36,831 nucleotides of DNA from JACKII01 sp041687435. Lineage in GTDB: Bacteria > Pseudomonadota > Alphaproteobacteria > Bin95. A model generated the notes under the pieces. That model did not search any database. It was not told the DNA's origin and saw nothing but the letters and a program-made list of their open reading frames with translations. Position numbers and translations under genes: made by a program. The first letter of the stretch is position 1; each line of letters opens with the position of its first letter. Of this stretch, positions 6,776 to 15,140 are shown piece by piece. Where the stretch lies: the NCBI GenBank assembly GCA_041687435.1, contig JAWLBX010000031.1, positions 1 through 36,831 of the forward strand, written 5' to 3'.

Positions 6776-9031
6776 ATGAACCATGTGACCGCTGACAACA
6801 AGTGGATCGGACAGCGCACGATCCGGCCTGACGGAACGGACAAAGTCACCGGATCTGCCCAGTACGCGGCGGATTTCACCATGCCGGGTATGATCTGGGG
6901 CAAGGTGCTGCGCAGCCCGCACGCTCATGCCAACATCAAGTCGATCGACACCTCCAAGGCCGCGGCGATGAAGGGCGTGCTGGCGGTCATGACCGGCGAC
7001 GACCTGCCGCTGTTGCCGCTGGACGTGCCGATGCCACAGGGGCCGAACGACGTGCGCTGGATTGCGCGCGGCTGCATGGCCCGCGAGAAGATTCTCTACG
7101 CCGGCCATCCGGTCGCCGCGGTCGCGGCGACCTCGCAGTCAATCGCGGCGGCAGCGCTGGATCTGATCGAGGTCGAGTACGAGGTTCTGCCGCACGTCAT
7201 CGATGTGGAGGAGGCGATGGCGCCGGGTGCGCCCATCCTGCACGACTGGGTCAAGACCAAGGGCATCGACGGGCCGACGAACATCACCAACGTCATGACG
7301 GTGCAAACCGGCGACGTTGAGGCAGGCTTTGCCGAGGCCGATCTGGTGATCGAGCGGAAGTTCCGGTCCGCGCCGGTGCACCAAGGCTATATCGAGCCGC
7401 AGGCCTGCATCGTCAGCTACAAGCCGGATTCGCAATCGACGGTCTGGAGCAGCAGCCAGGGCCAGTTCATGGTCCGCAACCTGACGGCGCTGATCAGCGG
7501 CATGGCGACTGGCGATATCAAGGCGATCCCGGCCGAAATCGGCGGCGGCTTCGGCGGCAAGACCATCATCTATCTTGAGCCGGTGGCGATGGTGCTATCC
7601 AAGAAATCCGGCCGCCCGGTCAAGATGCAGAACAGCCGCGAAGAAGTGTTCCAAAGCACCGGCCCGGCCTCCGGCATGTCCGCAAACCTGAAAGTAGGCG
7701 TGACCAAGGACGGCAAGATCACCGCTGTGCAGGGCGCCTACAACTTCCAGGCCGGCTGCTACCCGGGTTCGCCGGTCGGCCGCGCCTGCACCTTCTCGTT
7801 CTCCTGCTACAGCATCCCGAATGCGGACGTGAAGGGCCTCGACGTCGTCTCGAACCGCCCGAACGTCGCCGCCTACCGCGGGCCCGGCGCACCGCAAGGC
7901 AATTACGTCTTCGAAAGCATCCTGGACGAGATTGCCGATGAACTCGGCATGGATCCGTGGGAGCTGCGCGAGCGCAATCTGATCAAGCCGGGCGAGCCCA
8001 CCATCTATGGCGCCAAGATCGGCGAGGCCGGCATCGAAGAGTGTATCGATGCGGTTCGCAACCATCCGAACGCCAAGGCCAAGCTCGGGCCGAACCAGGG
8101 CCGCGGCATCGCCATCGGTTATTGGGGCAATGCCGGCGGCGAGTCGAGCGCGCAGATGCACATCAACGAGGATGGCACTGCGCAGGTCATCACCGGCCAC
8201 CCGGATATCGGCGGCAGCCGCGCCTCCACGGCGAATATCGCGGCGGAGATGCTGGGGATCGACTATCGCAAGGTGCACGTGCAGATCGGCGATACCAACA
8301 ATGTCGGCATCAGCGCCATCACCGGCGGTAGTCGCGTGACCTTTGCCTCGTCCGTGGCGGTGAACCAGGCGACGGAGCAGGTTATCAAAACGCTCAAGTC
8401 GCGGGCGGCGATGATCTGGGGCATCGACCCGGATGCGGTCGAGTGGAGCGATGGCGAAGCCCGACCCGCCGGCGCCAATGCCGGCAAGTTCGAGCCGCTA
8501 TCGCTTGCCGAGCTGGCGGCGAAAGCCGATTCGACCGGCGGTCCGATCACTGCCGCCGTGTCCCTGAACGCGACCGGCCATATGGGTGTCGTCGGCGTGC
8601 ACATGGTCGATGTCGAAGTCGACCGGGAAACCGGCCACGTGCAGATCCTGCGCTACACGGCCTGCCAGGATGTTGGCCGCGCCATCCACCCGGACTATGT
8701 GGAAGGTCAGATCCAGGGCGGGGCCGTGCAGGGCATTGGCTGGGCGCTGAACGAAGAATACGTCTACACCAAGGATGGTCATGTCGATAACGCGGGCTTC
8801 CTCGACTACCGCATGCCGGTAGCCTCTGACCTGCCGAAGATCGACGCGGTCATTGTCGAGGTGCCGAACCCGAACCATCCCTATGGCGTCAAGGGTGTTG
8901 GCGAGATTCCGATCGTGCCGCCGCTGGCCGCCATCACCAATGCCGTTTCCCACGCCATTGGCAAGCGCATGTACGAACTGCCGATGTCGCCGCCGAAGGT
9001 GCTGGCGGCGCTGGATGATGACGCCAGCTAA
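6776..9031 (+). CDS. Xanthine dehydrogenase family protein, molybdopterin-binding (large) subunit
   Basis: A 751-residue molybdenum hydroxylase large subunit. The N-terminal part has the DGTDKVTGSAQYAADF segment, and the Moco-binding part shows IGGGFGGK, AYRGPGAPQG, GGSRAST and the catalytic glutamate motif GVGEIP (E710). Enzymes of this family hydroxylate aldehydes, N-heterocycles or acyl-CoA thioesters using water. They normally need [2Fe-2S] and FAD subunits, and neither is encoded nearby. The open frame extends upstream to 6647, but that segment is Cys/Ser-rich and unlike the family, so I take the ATG at 6776, which begins MNHVTADNKWIG. A strong terminator follows at 9053. The substrate is unknown. 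Confidence 0.85.
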   Translation: MNHVTADNKWIGQRTIRPDGTDKVTGSAQYAADFTMPGMIWGKVLRSPHAHANIKSIDTSKAAAMKGVLAVMTGDDLPLLPLDVPMPQGPNDVRWIARGCMAREKILYAGHPVAAVAATSQSIAAAALDLIEVEYEVLPHVIDVEEAMAPGAPILHDWVKTKGIDGPTNITNVMTVQTGDVEAGFAEADLVIERKFRSAPVHQGYIEPQACIVSYKPDSQSTVWSSSQGQFMVRNLTALISGMATGDIKAIPAEIGGGFGGKTIIYLEPVAMVLSKKSGRPVKMQNSREEVFQSTGPASGMSANLKVGVTKDGKITAVQGAYNFQAGCYPGSPVGRACTFSFSCYSIPNADVKGLDVVSNRPNVAAYRGPGAPQGNYVFESILDEIADELGMDPWELRERNLIKPGEPTIYGAKIGEAGIEECIDAVRNHPNAKAKLGPNQGRGIAIGYWGNAGGESSAQMHINEDGTAQVITGHPDIGGSRASTANIAAEMLGIDYRKVHVQIGDTNNVGISAITGGSRVTFASSVAVNQATEQVIKTLKSRAAMIWGIDPDAVEWSDGEARPAGANAGKFEPLSLAELAAKADSTGGPITAAVSLNATGHMGVVGVHMVDVEVDRETGHVQILRYTACQDVGRAIHPDYVEGQIQGGAVQGIGWALNEEYVYTKDGHVDNAGFLDYRMPVASDLPKIDAVIVEVPNPNHPYGVKGVGEIPIVPPLAAITNAVSHAIGKRMYELPMSPPKVLAALDDDAS

Positions 9032-9052
9032 AATCCTATGAGCTAAAACCCA

Positions 9053-9082
9053 GGGGCCGGTCCTGCACCGGCCCCTTTTTTT
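9053..9082 (+). terminator. Rho-independent terminator after the molybdopterin-subunit gene
   Basis: A perfect 8-bp GC stem, GGGGCCGG (9053-9060) pairing with CCGGCCCC (9068-9075), with a 7-nt loop, is followed by seven T residues (9076-9082). It lies 21 bp after the stop codon and separates this gene from the amidohydrolase gene at 9166. Confidence 0.92.
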
Positions 9083-9165
9083 GTGCCGCCCGAATGGTCG
9101 CCTGTTGCGGCGCGCGCGCCAGCGGATAGGATCGTCGCTCACAACCATTCGGGAAGGAAACAGTC

Positions 9166-10902
9166 ATGACGCAAACGGTCGATCTGGTCATTCGCGGCGG
9201 TACGCTCGCCGATGGCACCGGCGGGGAATTGCGCGAAGCCGATATCGCGATTGCCGACGGCCGGATTGTCGAGGTCGGTCAGGTCAGCGCGCGCGGGGCG
9301 GAGGAGATCGATGCCCGCGGCAAGCTGGTCACGCCCGGTTTCGTCGACATCCACACCCACTATGATGGCCAGGTGACCTGGTCCAACCGGATCACGCCGT
9401 CATCCGACCACGGCGTCACCACGGCCGTGATGGGCAATTGCGGTGTCGGCTTTGCCCCTGTCCGTCCGAACGATCACGATCGGCTGATGCGCCTGATGGA
9501 GGGTGTCGAGGACATTCCGGAGCCGGTGCTTTCCGCCGGCCTGCCGTGGACCTGGGAAAGCTTTCCCGATTATGTGAACTGGCTCGCCACGCGCACCTAC
9601 GATATAGACGTAGGTCCGTTGCTGCCGCACGCGGCGCTGCGTGTCTATGTCATGGGCGAGCGCGGTGCCAACCGCGAGCCGGCGACCGCGGAGGATATCC
9701 GCCAGATGGCCGCCCTCACACGCGACGCGATCAAGGCGGGTGCGCTGGGCTTCTCCACCTCCCGCACGCTGAACCACCGCACGTCCGACGGAGATTACAC
9801 GCCGACGTTGGAGGCTGGCGAGAACGAACTCGAAGCCATCGCCCAGGCGATGCAGGATGCCGGCGGCGGCGTCATGCAGTTCGTGCTCGACATTGAAACC
9901 ATCGAGCATGACCTGCCAATGCTGCTGGGCATCAGCGAACGCACCGGCTGCCCGGTTTCGTTCTCTGTTACCCAGAACGACCGGAATCCCGAACGCTGGC
10001 GCCACACCATGCAGCAGATCGGCGAGGCACGGGACCGCGGCCTGAAGGTGACGGCCCAGGTCGCAGCCCGCGCCGTTGGCATCATGCTGGGGCTGGAACT
10101 GACCCGGCATCCGTTCCGCAGCCGCCCATCCTACATGGCCATTGCGCATCTGCCGCTGGCGGAGCGGGTGCGCCTGATGCGCGATCCGGCGCTGAAGGCC
10201 AAGATTCTGGCCGAGGAGTCCGCGCCGGATGACGATTTTACCGGCCGCCTGAAGGATTACGGGCGCGTCTTCCACCTGGGCAATCCGCCCGATTATGAGC
10301 AGCCGGCGGAATGTGCCATTGGCCCGCGCGCCCGTGCCGAGGGCGTCAGCCCAGAGTCCATCGCCTATGACGCGATGCTGGTGGACGAGGGCCGCGGCAT
10401 GCTCTACATGCCGGCCCTTAACTATTCGGACGCGAACCTGGAGCCGCTTTACGAGATGATGCAGCACCCGGCTGCCATTCCGGGCCTGTCGGACGGCGGT
10501 GCGCATTGCGGCATCATCTGCGACGCCAGCTTCCCCACCTTCCTGTTGAGTCATTGGGCGCGGGACCGTTCGCGCGGAGAAAAACTGCCGCTCTCCCACA
10601 TGGTGGCGCTGCAAACCCGCCGCGCGGCGGAGGCATTCGGCCTGTATGACCGTGGCCTGATTGCGCCGGGTTACAAGGCGGACATCAATATCATCAATTT
10701 CGAGAACCTGCGCCTCGACCCGCCGCGGGTGGCCTATGACCTGCCCATGGGCGGCCGCCGGCTGGTGCAGAGGGCGGAAGGGTACGACGCCACCATTGTT
10801 TCCGGCACTGTCACCCAGCGCAACGGCCAGTCGACCGGCGCCCTGCCAGGGCGCATTGTCCTGGGCCGTCAAGAGCCGCCGGCGGCGCTGGCGGCTGAAT
10901 AG
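9166..10902 (+). CDS. Amidohydrolase of the N-acyl-D-amino-acid deacylase family
   Basis: A 578-residue metal-dependent hydrolase. It starts with the small beta-sandwich typical of the superfamily (VDLVIRGGTLADGTG), then the metal motif GFVDIHTHYD (H63, H65), a conserved Cys in GNCGVGF (C92), and late Asp D443 and H447 in GLSDGGAHCG. In D-aminoacylase two further histidines (H220 and H250 of the Alcaligenes enzyme) bind the second metal. The corresponding segments here, MQFVLDIE and SFSVTQND, contain none, so the reaction may differ from classical D-aminoacylase. The start is supported by GGGAAGGAAA upstream. It stands alone, with a terminator on each side. Family assignment is good, substrate unknown. 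Confidence 0.8.
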   Translation: MTQTVDLVIRGGTLADGTGGELREADIAIADGRIVEVGQVSARGAEEIDARGKLVTPGFVDIHTHYDGQVTWSNRITPSSDHGVTTAVMGNCGVGFAPVRPNDHDRLMRLMEGVEDIPEPVLSAGLPWTWESFPDYVNWLATRTYDIDVGPLLPHAALRVYVMGERGANREPATAEDIRQMAALTRDAIKAGALGFSTSRTLNHRTSDGDYTPTLEAGENELEAIAQAMQDAGGGVMQFVLDIETIEHDLPMLLGISERTGCPVSFSVTQNDRNPERWRHTMQQIGEARDRGLKVTAQVAARAVGIMLGLELTRHPFRSRPSYMAIAHLPLAERVRLMRDPALKAKILAEESAPDDDFTGRLKDYGRVFHLGNPPDYEQPAECAIGPRARAEGVSPESIAYDAMLVDEGRGMLYMPALNYSDANLEPLYEMMQHPAAIPGLSDGGAHCGIICDASFPTFLLSHWARDRSRGEKLPLSHMVALQTRRAAEAFGLYDRGLIAPGYKADINIINFENLRLDPPRVAYDLPMGGRRLVQRAEGYDATIVSGTVTQRNGQSTGALPGRIVLGRQEPPAALAAE

Positions 10903-10919
10903 CGCGGGGCGTTCCGTAA

Positions 10920-10950
10920 AATCCTGAGCCGGTCAAGCCGGCTCAGGATT
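10920..10950 (-). terminator. Intergenic hairpin, probable terminator between convergent genes
   Basis: A perfect 13-bp inverted repeat (10920-10932 with 10938-10950, arms AATCCTGAGCCGG and its complement) with a 5-nt loop lies between the convergent amidohydrolase and TRAP genes. Read on the minus strand the hairpin is followed by TTTT, so it best terminates the TRAP gene. On the plus strand there is no T run, but it may still act in both directions. Confidence 0.75.
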
Positions 10951-10963
10951 ATCCCCGGATGGG

Positions 10964-12121
10964 TTACTGTATGCCGTAGGTTGCAGGGTCGATCTTGGAA
11001 AAGATTTCGTCCCAATAGACTTTTGCCAATCCTTCCGGGTCGTCCTCCAGGCCGGCGGTCAGCCCTTTCCATTTTTCCACCAGTTCCGCTATTTTGGCGA
11101 TTTTCGCGTCGGCATTTTCGATACGGTAATCGCGCGTATATTGGGCGCTGATGACGGCGAGATCCGCTTTCACGAATTCTTCCGTGCTGGCCAAGAGTTC
11201 GGGCGACGGCTCGATGATTTCGATGCCCTTGTCGGGTGCGGCTTCCAGGTTGCGATTGGCGTCGGCATAGAATTTCCAGGTGAAATCCGCCTGCGCCCGG
11301 GCCGAGCCCTTTAAAAACGCGGTGCGCTGTTCAAGGGTCAGATCGCGCCAGACGCTGGTTCCGACATTGTTGGTGGCAACTCCCGAAAACACGCCGCCCG
11401 GCACCCGGCGGGTGATGGCCTTGGTTACGTCGAACAGCGAGATGTTCGTCAATTCGGTGGCCGACATCATGGCACAGTCGATCACGCCCTGGCTCATCGC
11501 TTCGTAAACGTCATTGCCGGGAATCGTCACCTTGGTGGCGCCAAAATTCTCCGCCCAACGGCCGAAATTGGATGCGCCGGACCGCAGTTTCTTGCCCTTC
11601 AGGTCGTCCGCGTTGCGGATCGGGGCGGTGCAGAGCAGGATGTAGGTCGGTGTTGAACCGGTGCCCAGATAGATTTGATTCTGTTGCAGGAACTCTTTCT
11701 GGCAGTCCGGGCAATTGAAGAACACGTATTCGGATGTCGCCCCTGCCATTGCCGCACCGGGACTTTTCACTTGGCGGCCGGTGGTCGACAGCATGGAAAG
11801 GTCGGCAGCGAGGTTGAAGTTGGCATATTCTGCGGGATAGTAGGGCGGCAGCACGAAGCCCATGTCGGCGATGCCGTCCCGGATGCCGGGCGGCGTTTCC
11901 TTGAGGTTCAACAGCGACAGCGGATAGACCTTGATGGACAGGTCGCTGTTCTCTTCCATGAACTTGGCTAGGCGGTCATGCGTGTAGAACTGCACGCTGT
12001 TGGTGCCGACGCCCACGGCTGAACTGATCGTCGTTGCCGAGACATCCTGCGGTGCGAATGCCGACGCAGCCAGACCGATTGCGGCACCAAGCACGCCGCC
12101 CAAAAATGGGTAGAATTTCAT
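10964..12121 (-). CDS. TRAP transporter solute-binding protein (DctP family)
   Basis: A 385-residue periplasmic binding protein. I place the start at the ATG 12121-12119 because GGAGGAAACG precedes it and the protein then opens with a signal peptide (MKFYPFLGG, a hydrophobic core, then SAFA and a probable cleavage near 23-30). The open frame upstream to 12211 is not signal-like. Family features include VYPLSLLNLKE (about 65-75), GIADMGFVLPPYYPAE (83-98), the LKGKKLRSGASNFGRW block that contains the conserved carboxylate-binding Arg region, and VYEAMSQGVIDCAM. It has a CPDC pair (C137, C140) and C164. No DctQ or DctM membrane genes are in the window, so partners must be encoded elsewhere. Confidence 0.85.
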   Translation of the reverse strand: MKFYPFLGGVLGAAIGLAASAFAPQDVSATTISSAVGVGTNSVQFYTHDRLAKFMEENSDLSIKVYPLSLLNLKETPPGIRDGIADMGFVLPPYYPAEYANFNLAADLSMLSTTGRQVKSPGAAMAGATSEYVFFNCPDCQKEFLQQNQIYLGTGSTPTYILLCTAPIRNADDLKGKKLRSGASNFGRWAENFGATKVTIPGNDVYEAMSQGVIDCAMMSATELTNISLFDVTKAITRRVPGGVFSGVATNNVGTSVWRDLTLEQRTAFLKGSARAQADFTWKFYADANRNLEAAPDKGIEIIEPSPELLASTEEFVKADLAVISAQYTRDYRIENADAKIAKIAELVEKWKGLTAGLEDDPEGLAKVYWDEIFSKIDPATYGIQ

Positions 12122-12200
12122 CGTTTCCTCCAGATGTGCGGCCTGTTTTGGCGAACATTGCCGCGGGTGAATTATTGTTCGATTTTCACTCGTTACGGAA

Positions 12201-12230
12201 AGACTAGCCATCGGGCCGCTGCACCGTCAA
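12201..12230 (-). promoter_or_regulatory. Possible promoter of the TRAP binding-protein gene
   Basis: On the minus strand TTGACG (12230-12225) and TAGTCT (12206-12201) are separated by 18 bp. The -35 match is good and the -10 weak. This would give a leader of roughly 75 nt before the ATG at 12121. The rest of the 260-bp divergent region (12122-12381) shows no other clear signal. Confidence 0.25.
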
Positions 12231-12381
12231 TCGCTCAAGCCACCCGGAGGGGTTACGGAGTATGCAAACAGGTCCAGTAAGGGATTGACCTAGATCATGG
12301 TCCTGCTGCCTGCTTCGACAAATGCTGTTCCGGCAGCCGAAAGAACCGTCGGCAGCGTCAGGCTGAAAAGGGTGCGGCGGC

Positions 12382-14136
12382 ATGGAACAGCGCATCGTGA
12401 AAACACCGGGCCCTGAACAGGCCGCACCGGTGCTCCGCGACTATGAGGCCGAATGCGCAAACTTCTCGTGGGATGCCGCGCGGGCGCTGCTGGAAGGATT
12501 GCCGGGCGGCGGCCTCAACATTGCGCACGAGGCGATGGACCGGCACGTTGCCGCTGGCCACGGCCGCAAGACCGCGATCCGCTGGCTGGGCAAGAGCGGC
12601 GAGCGGCGCGACATCACCTATGCCGACCTGCAACGCGACATGGCCAAATTCGCCGCCATGCTGCACAAGCTGGGCCTTGGCGAGGGGGATCGGGTTTTCT
12701 CGCTCCTGGGCCGGGTGCCGGAACTGTACGTTACCGTCCTCGGAACATTGAAGGCGGGGCTGGTGTTCTCACCGCTATTTTCCGCCTTCGGGCCCGATCC
12801 GGTGCGCACCCGTATGGAAATCGGCGAGGCCGCGGTGCTGGTCACGACCAGGGCGCTCTATGAGCGCAAGGTTGCGGCGTGGCGCTCTGAACTGCCCTCG
12901 CTCAAGCATGTGTTGCTGGTGGATGGGGATGACAGCGTGCCGGAGGGGGCGAAGGCCCTACGGCCTCTGTTCGATGCGGCGTCGCCCGATTTCGGAACCG
13001 CGGAAACCAAGCCCGACGATCTGGCGCTGCTCCACTTCACCAGCGGCACCACCGGTAAGCCCAAGGGCGCCATGCACGTGCACGAGGCGGTTGTGGCCCA
13101 CCACGTCACCGGCCGCTATGCGCTGGACTTCCACGAGGACGATATCTTCTGGTGCACTGCCGACCCCGGCTGGGTGACAGGAACCAGCTACGGCATCATC
13201 TCGCCGTTGACCAACGGCCTGACCATGATCGTGGACGAGGCCGAGTTCGATGCGGACCGCTGGTACGGCATTCTGGAGGCGGAGAAGGTCACGGTTTGGT
13301 ACACGGCACCAACCGCCATCCGCATGCTGATGCGAATCGGCACGGGCCCCTTGCAGGGGCGCGACCTCTCCCGCCTGCGCTTCATGGCCAGCGTCGGCGA
13401 GCCACTGAATGCGGAGGCGGTGGTTTGGAGCAACCAAGCCTTTGGCAAGCCCTTCCATGACAACTGGTGGCAGACGGAGACGGGCGGCATCATGATCGCC
13501 AACTACGCCGCCATGGACGTCAAACCCGGCTCCATGGGTAAGCCGCTTCCCGGCATTGAGGCGGGCATTGTCGAGACGGAAGGCGGCGATTTGCGCGAAC
13601 TGACGAAGCCACACGCGGTCGGTGAACTGGCGCTGCGGCCCGGCTGGCCTTCCATCTTCCGCGGCTACCTGAGCAATCCGGAACGGTATGCCAAGGCATT
13701 CGCGGGCGGCTGGTACCTGACCGGCGACCTCGCGATGCGCGACGCCGACGGCTATTTTTGGTTCGTCGGCCGGGCGGACGATATGATCAAATCCGCCGGC
13801 CACCTGATCGGCCCGTTCGAGGTCGAAAGCGCGCTGATGGAGCACGAAGCGGTGGCAGAGGCCGCCGTGATCGGCTTGCCGGACGAACGCATGGGCGAGG
13901 TGGTGAAGGCCTATGTGCAGCTGCACCAAGGCTTCGAAGCCTCCGATGCGCTGAAACGCCAGATCATCGGCCATGCCCGCTCGCGTCTGGGGCCGGCGGT
14001 GGCGCCGCGCGAGATCGCCTTTCGGGAAGTGCTGCCCAAGACCCGCTCCGGCAAGATCATGCGGCGGTTGTTGAAGGCGCGTGAGCTGGGCCTGCCGGAA
14101 GGCGACACCTCCACCCTGGAGACCGACGAGCGATGA
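12382..14136 (+). CDS. AMP-forming acyl-CoA synthetase (acetyl-CoA synthetase-like), first gene of the dehydrogenase/ACP operon
   Basis: A 584-residue member of the ANL adenylating family, which activates a carboxylate to an acyl-AMP and then an acyl-CoA. The nucleotide loop is canonical, TSGTTGKPKGAMHVH (about residue 220), followed by the A5 motif WWQTETGG, the hinge/A8 region YLTGDLAMRDADGYFWFVGRADD and the catalytic lysine in LPKTRSGKIMRR (K558). It most resembles short-chain AcsA-type ligases, though about 70 residues shorter than classical acetyl-CoA synthetase. The stop overlaps the E1 alpha start as ATGA, so it is translationally coupled to a 2-oxoacid dehydrogenase cluster. In that context it may charge a short acid related to the complex, or load the downstream ACP; both ideas are inference. 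Confidence 0.85.
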   Translation: MEQRIVKTPGPEQAAPVLRDYEAECANFSWDAARALLEGLPGGGLNIAHEAMDRHVAAGHGRKTAIRWLGKSGERRDITYADLQRDMAKFAAMLHKLGLGEGDRVFSLLGRVPELYVTVLGTLKAGLVFSPLFSAFGPDPVRTRMEIGEAAVLVTTRALYERKVAAWRSELPSLKHVLLVDGDDSVPEGAKALRPLFDAASPDFGTAETKPDDLALLHFTSGTTGKPKGAMHVHEAVVAHHVTGRYALDFHEDDIFWCTADPGWVTGTSYGIISPLTNGLTMIVDEAEFDADRWYGILEAEKVTVWYTAPTAIRMLMRIGTGPLQGRDLSRLRFMASVGEPLNAEAVVWSNQAFGKPFHDNWWQTETGGIMIANYAAMDVKPGSMGKPLPGIEAGIVETEGGDLRELTKPHAVGELALRPGWPSIFRGYLSNPERYAKAFAGGWYLTGDLAMRDADGYFWFVGRADDMIKSAGHLIGPFEVESALMEHEAVAEAAVIGLPDERMGEVVKAYVQLHQGFEASDALKRQIIGHARSRLGPAVAPREIAFREVLPKTRSGKIMRRLLKARELGLPEGDTSTLETDER

Positions 14137-15140
14137 CCGAGCCCCGCCAAAGCCCCCATCCGCGCGTCAGCCGGGAGCATGTGCTGCACCTGCTGACCCA
14201 GATGATCCGCATTCGCCGGTTTGAGGAAAAATGTGCGGAACTCTACACGCAGGAGAAAATCCGCGGCTTCCTGCATCTCTATATCGGCGAGGAAGCGGTC
14301 GCGACCGGGGTGATGGAGGCGGTGGAGCCGGACGACGCCATCGTCGCCACCTATCGCGAGCATGGCCACGCCATCGTCCGCGGCATCCCCATGACCAAGA
14401 TCATGGCGGAGATGTACGGCAAGCAGGAAGGTTGCAGCCGCGGCCGTGGCGGCTCCATGCACATTTTCGACGCCGAAACGCGATTTTATGGCGGCAATGC
14501 CATTGTCGGCGGCGGTCTGCCGCTCGCCATCGGCTTGGCGCTGGCGGACAAGATGCAGAAGCGCAGCCGTGTCACCGTCTGCTTTTTTGGCGAGGGCGCG
14601 GCGGCGGAAGGCGAGTTCCACGAGAGCCTGAATCTGGCCGCGCTCTGGAAACTGCCGGTGCTGTTCGTCTGCGAGAACAACCGCTACGCCATGGGCACGG
14701 CGCTGGACCGCTCCGAATCCGAAACTGACATCCACAAAAAGGCTGCGAGCTACCGCATCGAGGCGCGCGCCGTGGACGGCATGAATGTGGTGGATGTGGA
14801 GGCGGCAGCGCGGGAGGCGGTGGCGGCGGTGCGGGAGAGTGGCGCGCCGCGGTTTCTGGAATGCCGCACCTATCGCTTTCGCGCCCACTCCATGTTCGAT
14901 GCCCAGCTTTACCGCGACAAGGCGGAGGTGGAGGCGATGCGGGAGCAGGGACCGATCAAGCGCCTGACCGAATGGGCGACCGGCACCCACTTCATTCATG
15001 ATGACGACCTGGAGCGGATCGAGGCGCAAGTGGCGAGGGAGGTGGATGACGCCGTCGCCTTCGCCGAAGCCGGCACGTGGGAGCCTATCCAGGATCTGAC
15101 CCGCGACGTGATGGCGGAAGGACCGGAGGCGGTGCAATGA
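14133..15140 (+). CDS. 2-oxoacid (pyruvate/acetoin-type) dehydrogenase E1 component, alpha subunit
   Basis: A 335-residue thiamin-diphosphate enzyme subunit that, with the beta subunit, decarboxylates a 2-oxoacid (or cleaves acetoin) and reductively acylates the lipoyl group of E2. Typical blocks are MIRIRRFEEKCAELY (24-38), GFLHLYIGEEAVATG (45-59), YREHGHAI, SRGRGGSMHIF and ENNRYAMGT (181-189). The ThDP motif reads GEGAAAEG (153-160) instead of the usual GDGAANxG: the metal-binding Asp is Glu (E154) and the Asn is Ala (A158). ATGA overlaps join it to the synthetase and to E1 beta. Pyruvate is the default substrate guess, with acetoin as the alternative. Confidence 0.88.
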   Translation: MTEPRQSPHPRVSREHVLHLLTQMIRIRRFEEKCAELYTQEKIRGFLHLYIGEEAVATGVMEAVEPDDAIVATYREHGHAIVRGIPMTKIMAEMYGKQEGCSRGRGGSMHIFDAETRFYGGNAIVGGGLPLAIGLALADKMQKRSRVTVCFFGEGAAAEGEFHESLNLAALWKLPVLFVCENNRYAMGTALDRSESETDIHKKAASYRIEARAVDGMNVVDVEAAAREAVAAVRESGAPRFLECRTYRFRAHSMFDAQLYRDKAEVEAMREQGPIKRLTEWATGTHFIHDDDLERIEAQVAREVDDAVAFAEAGTWEPIQDLTRDVMAEGPEAVQ

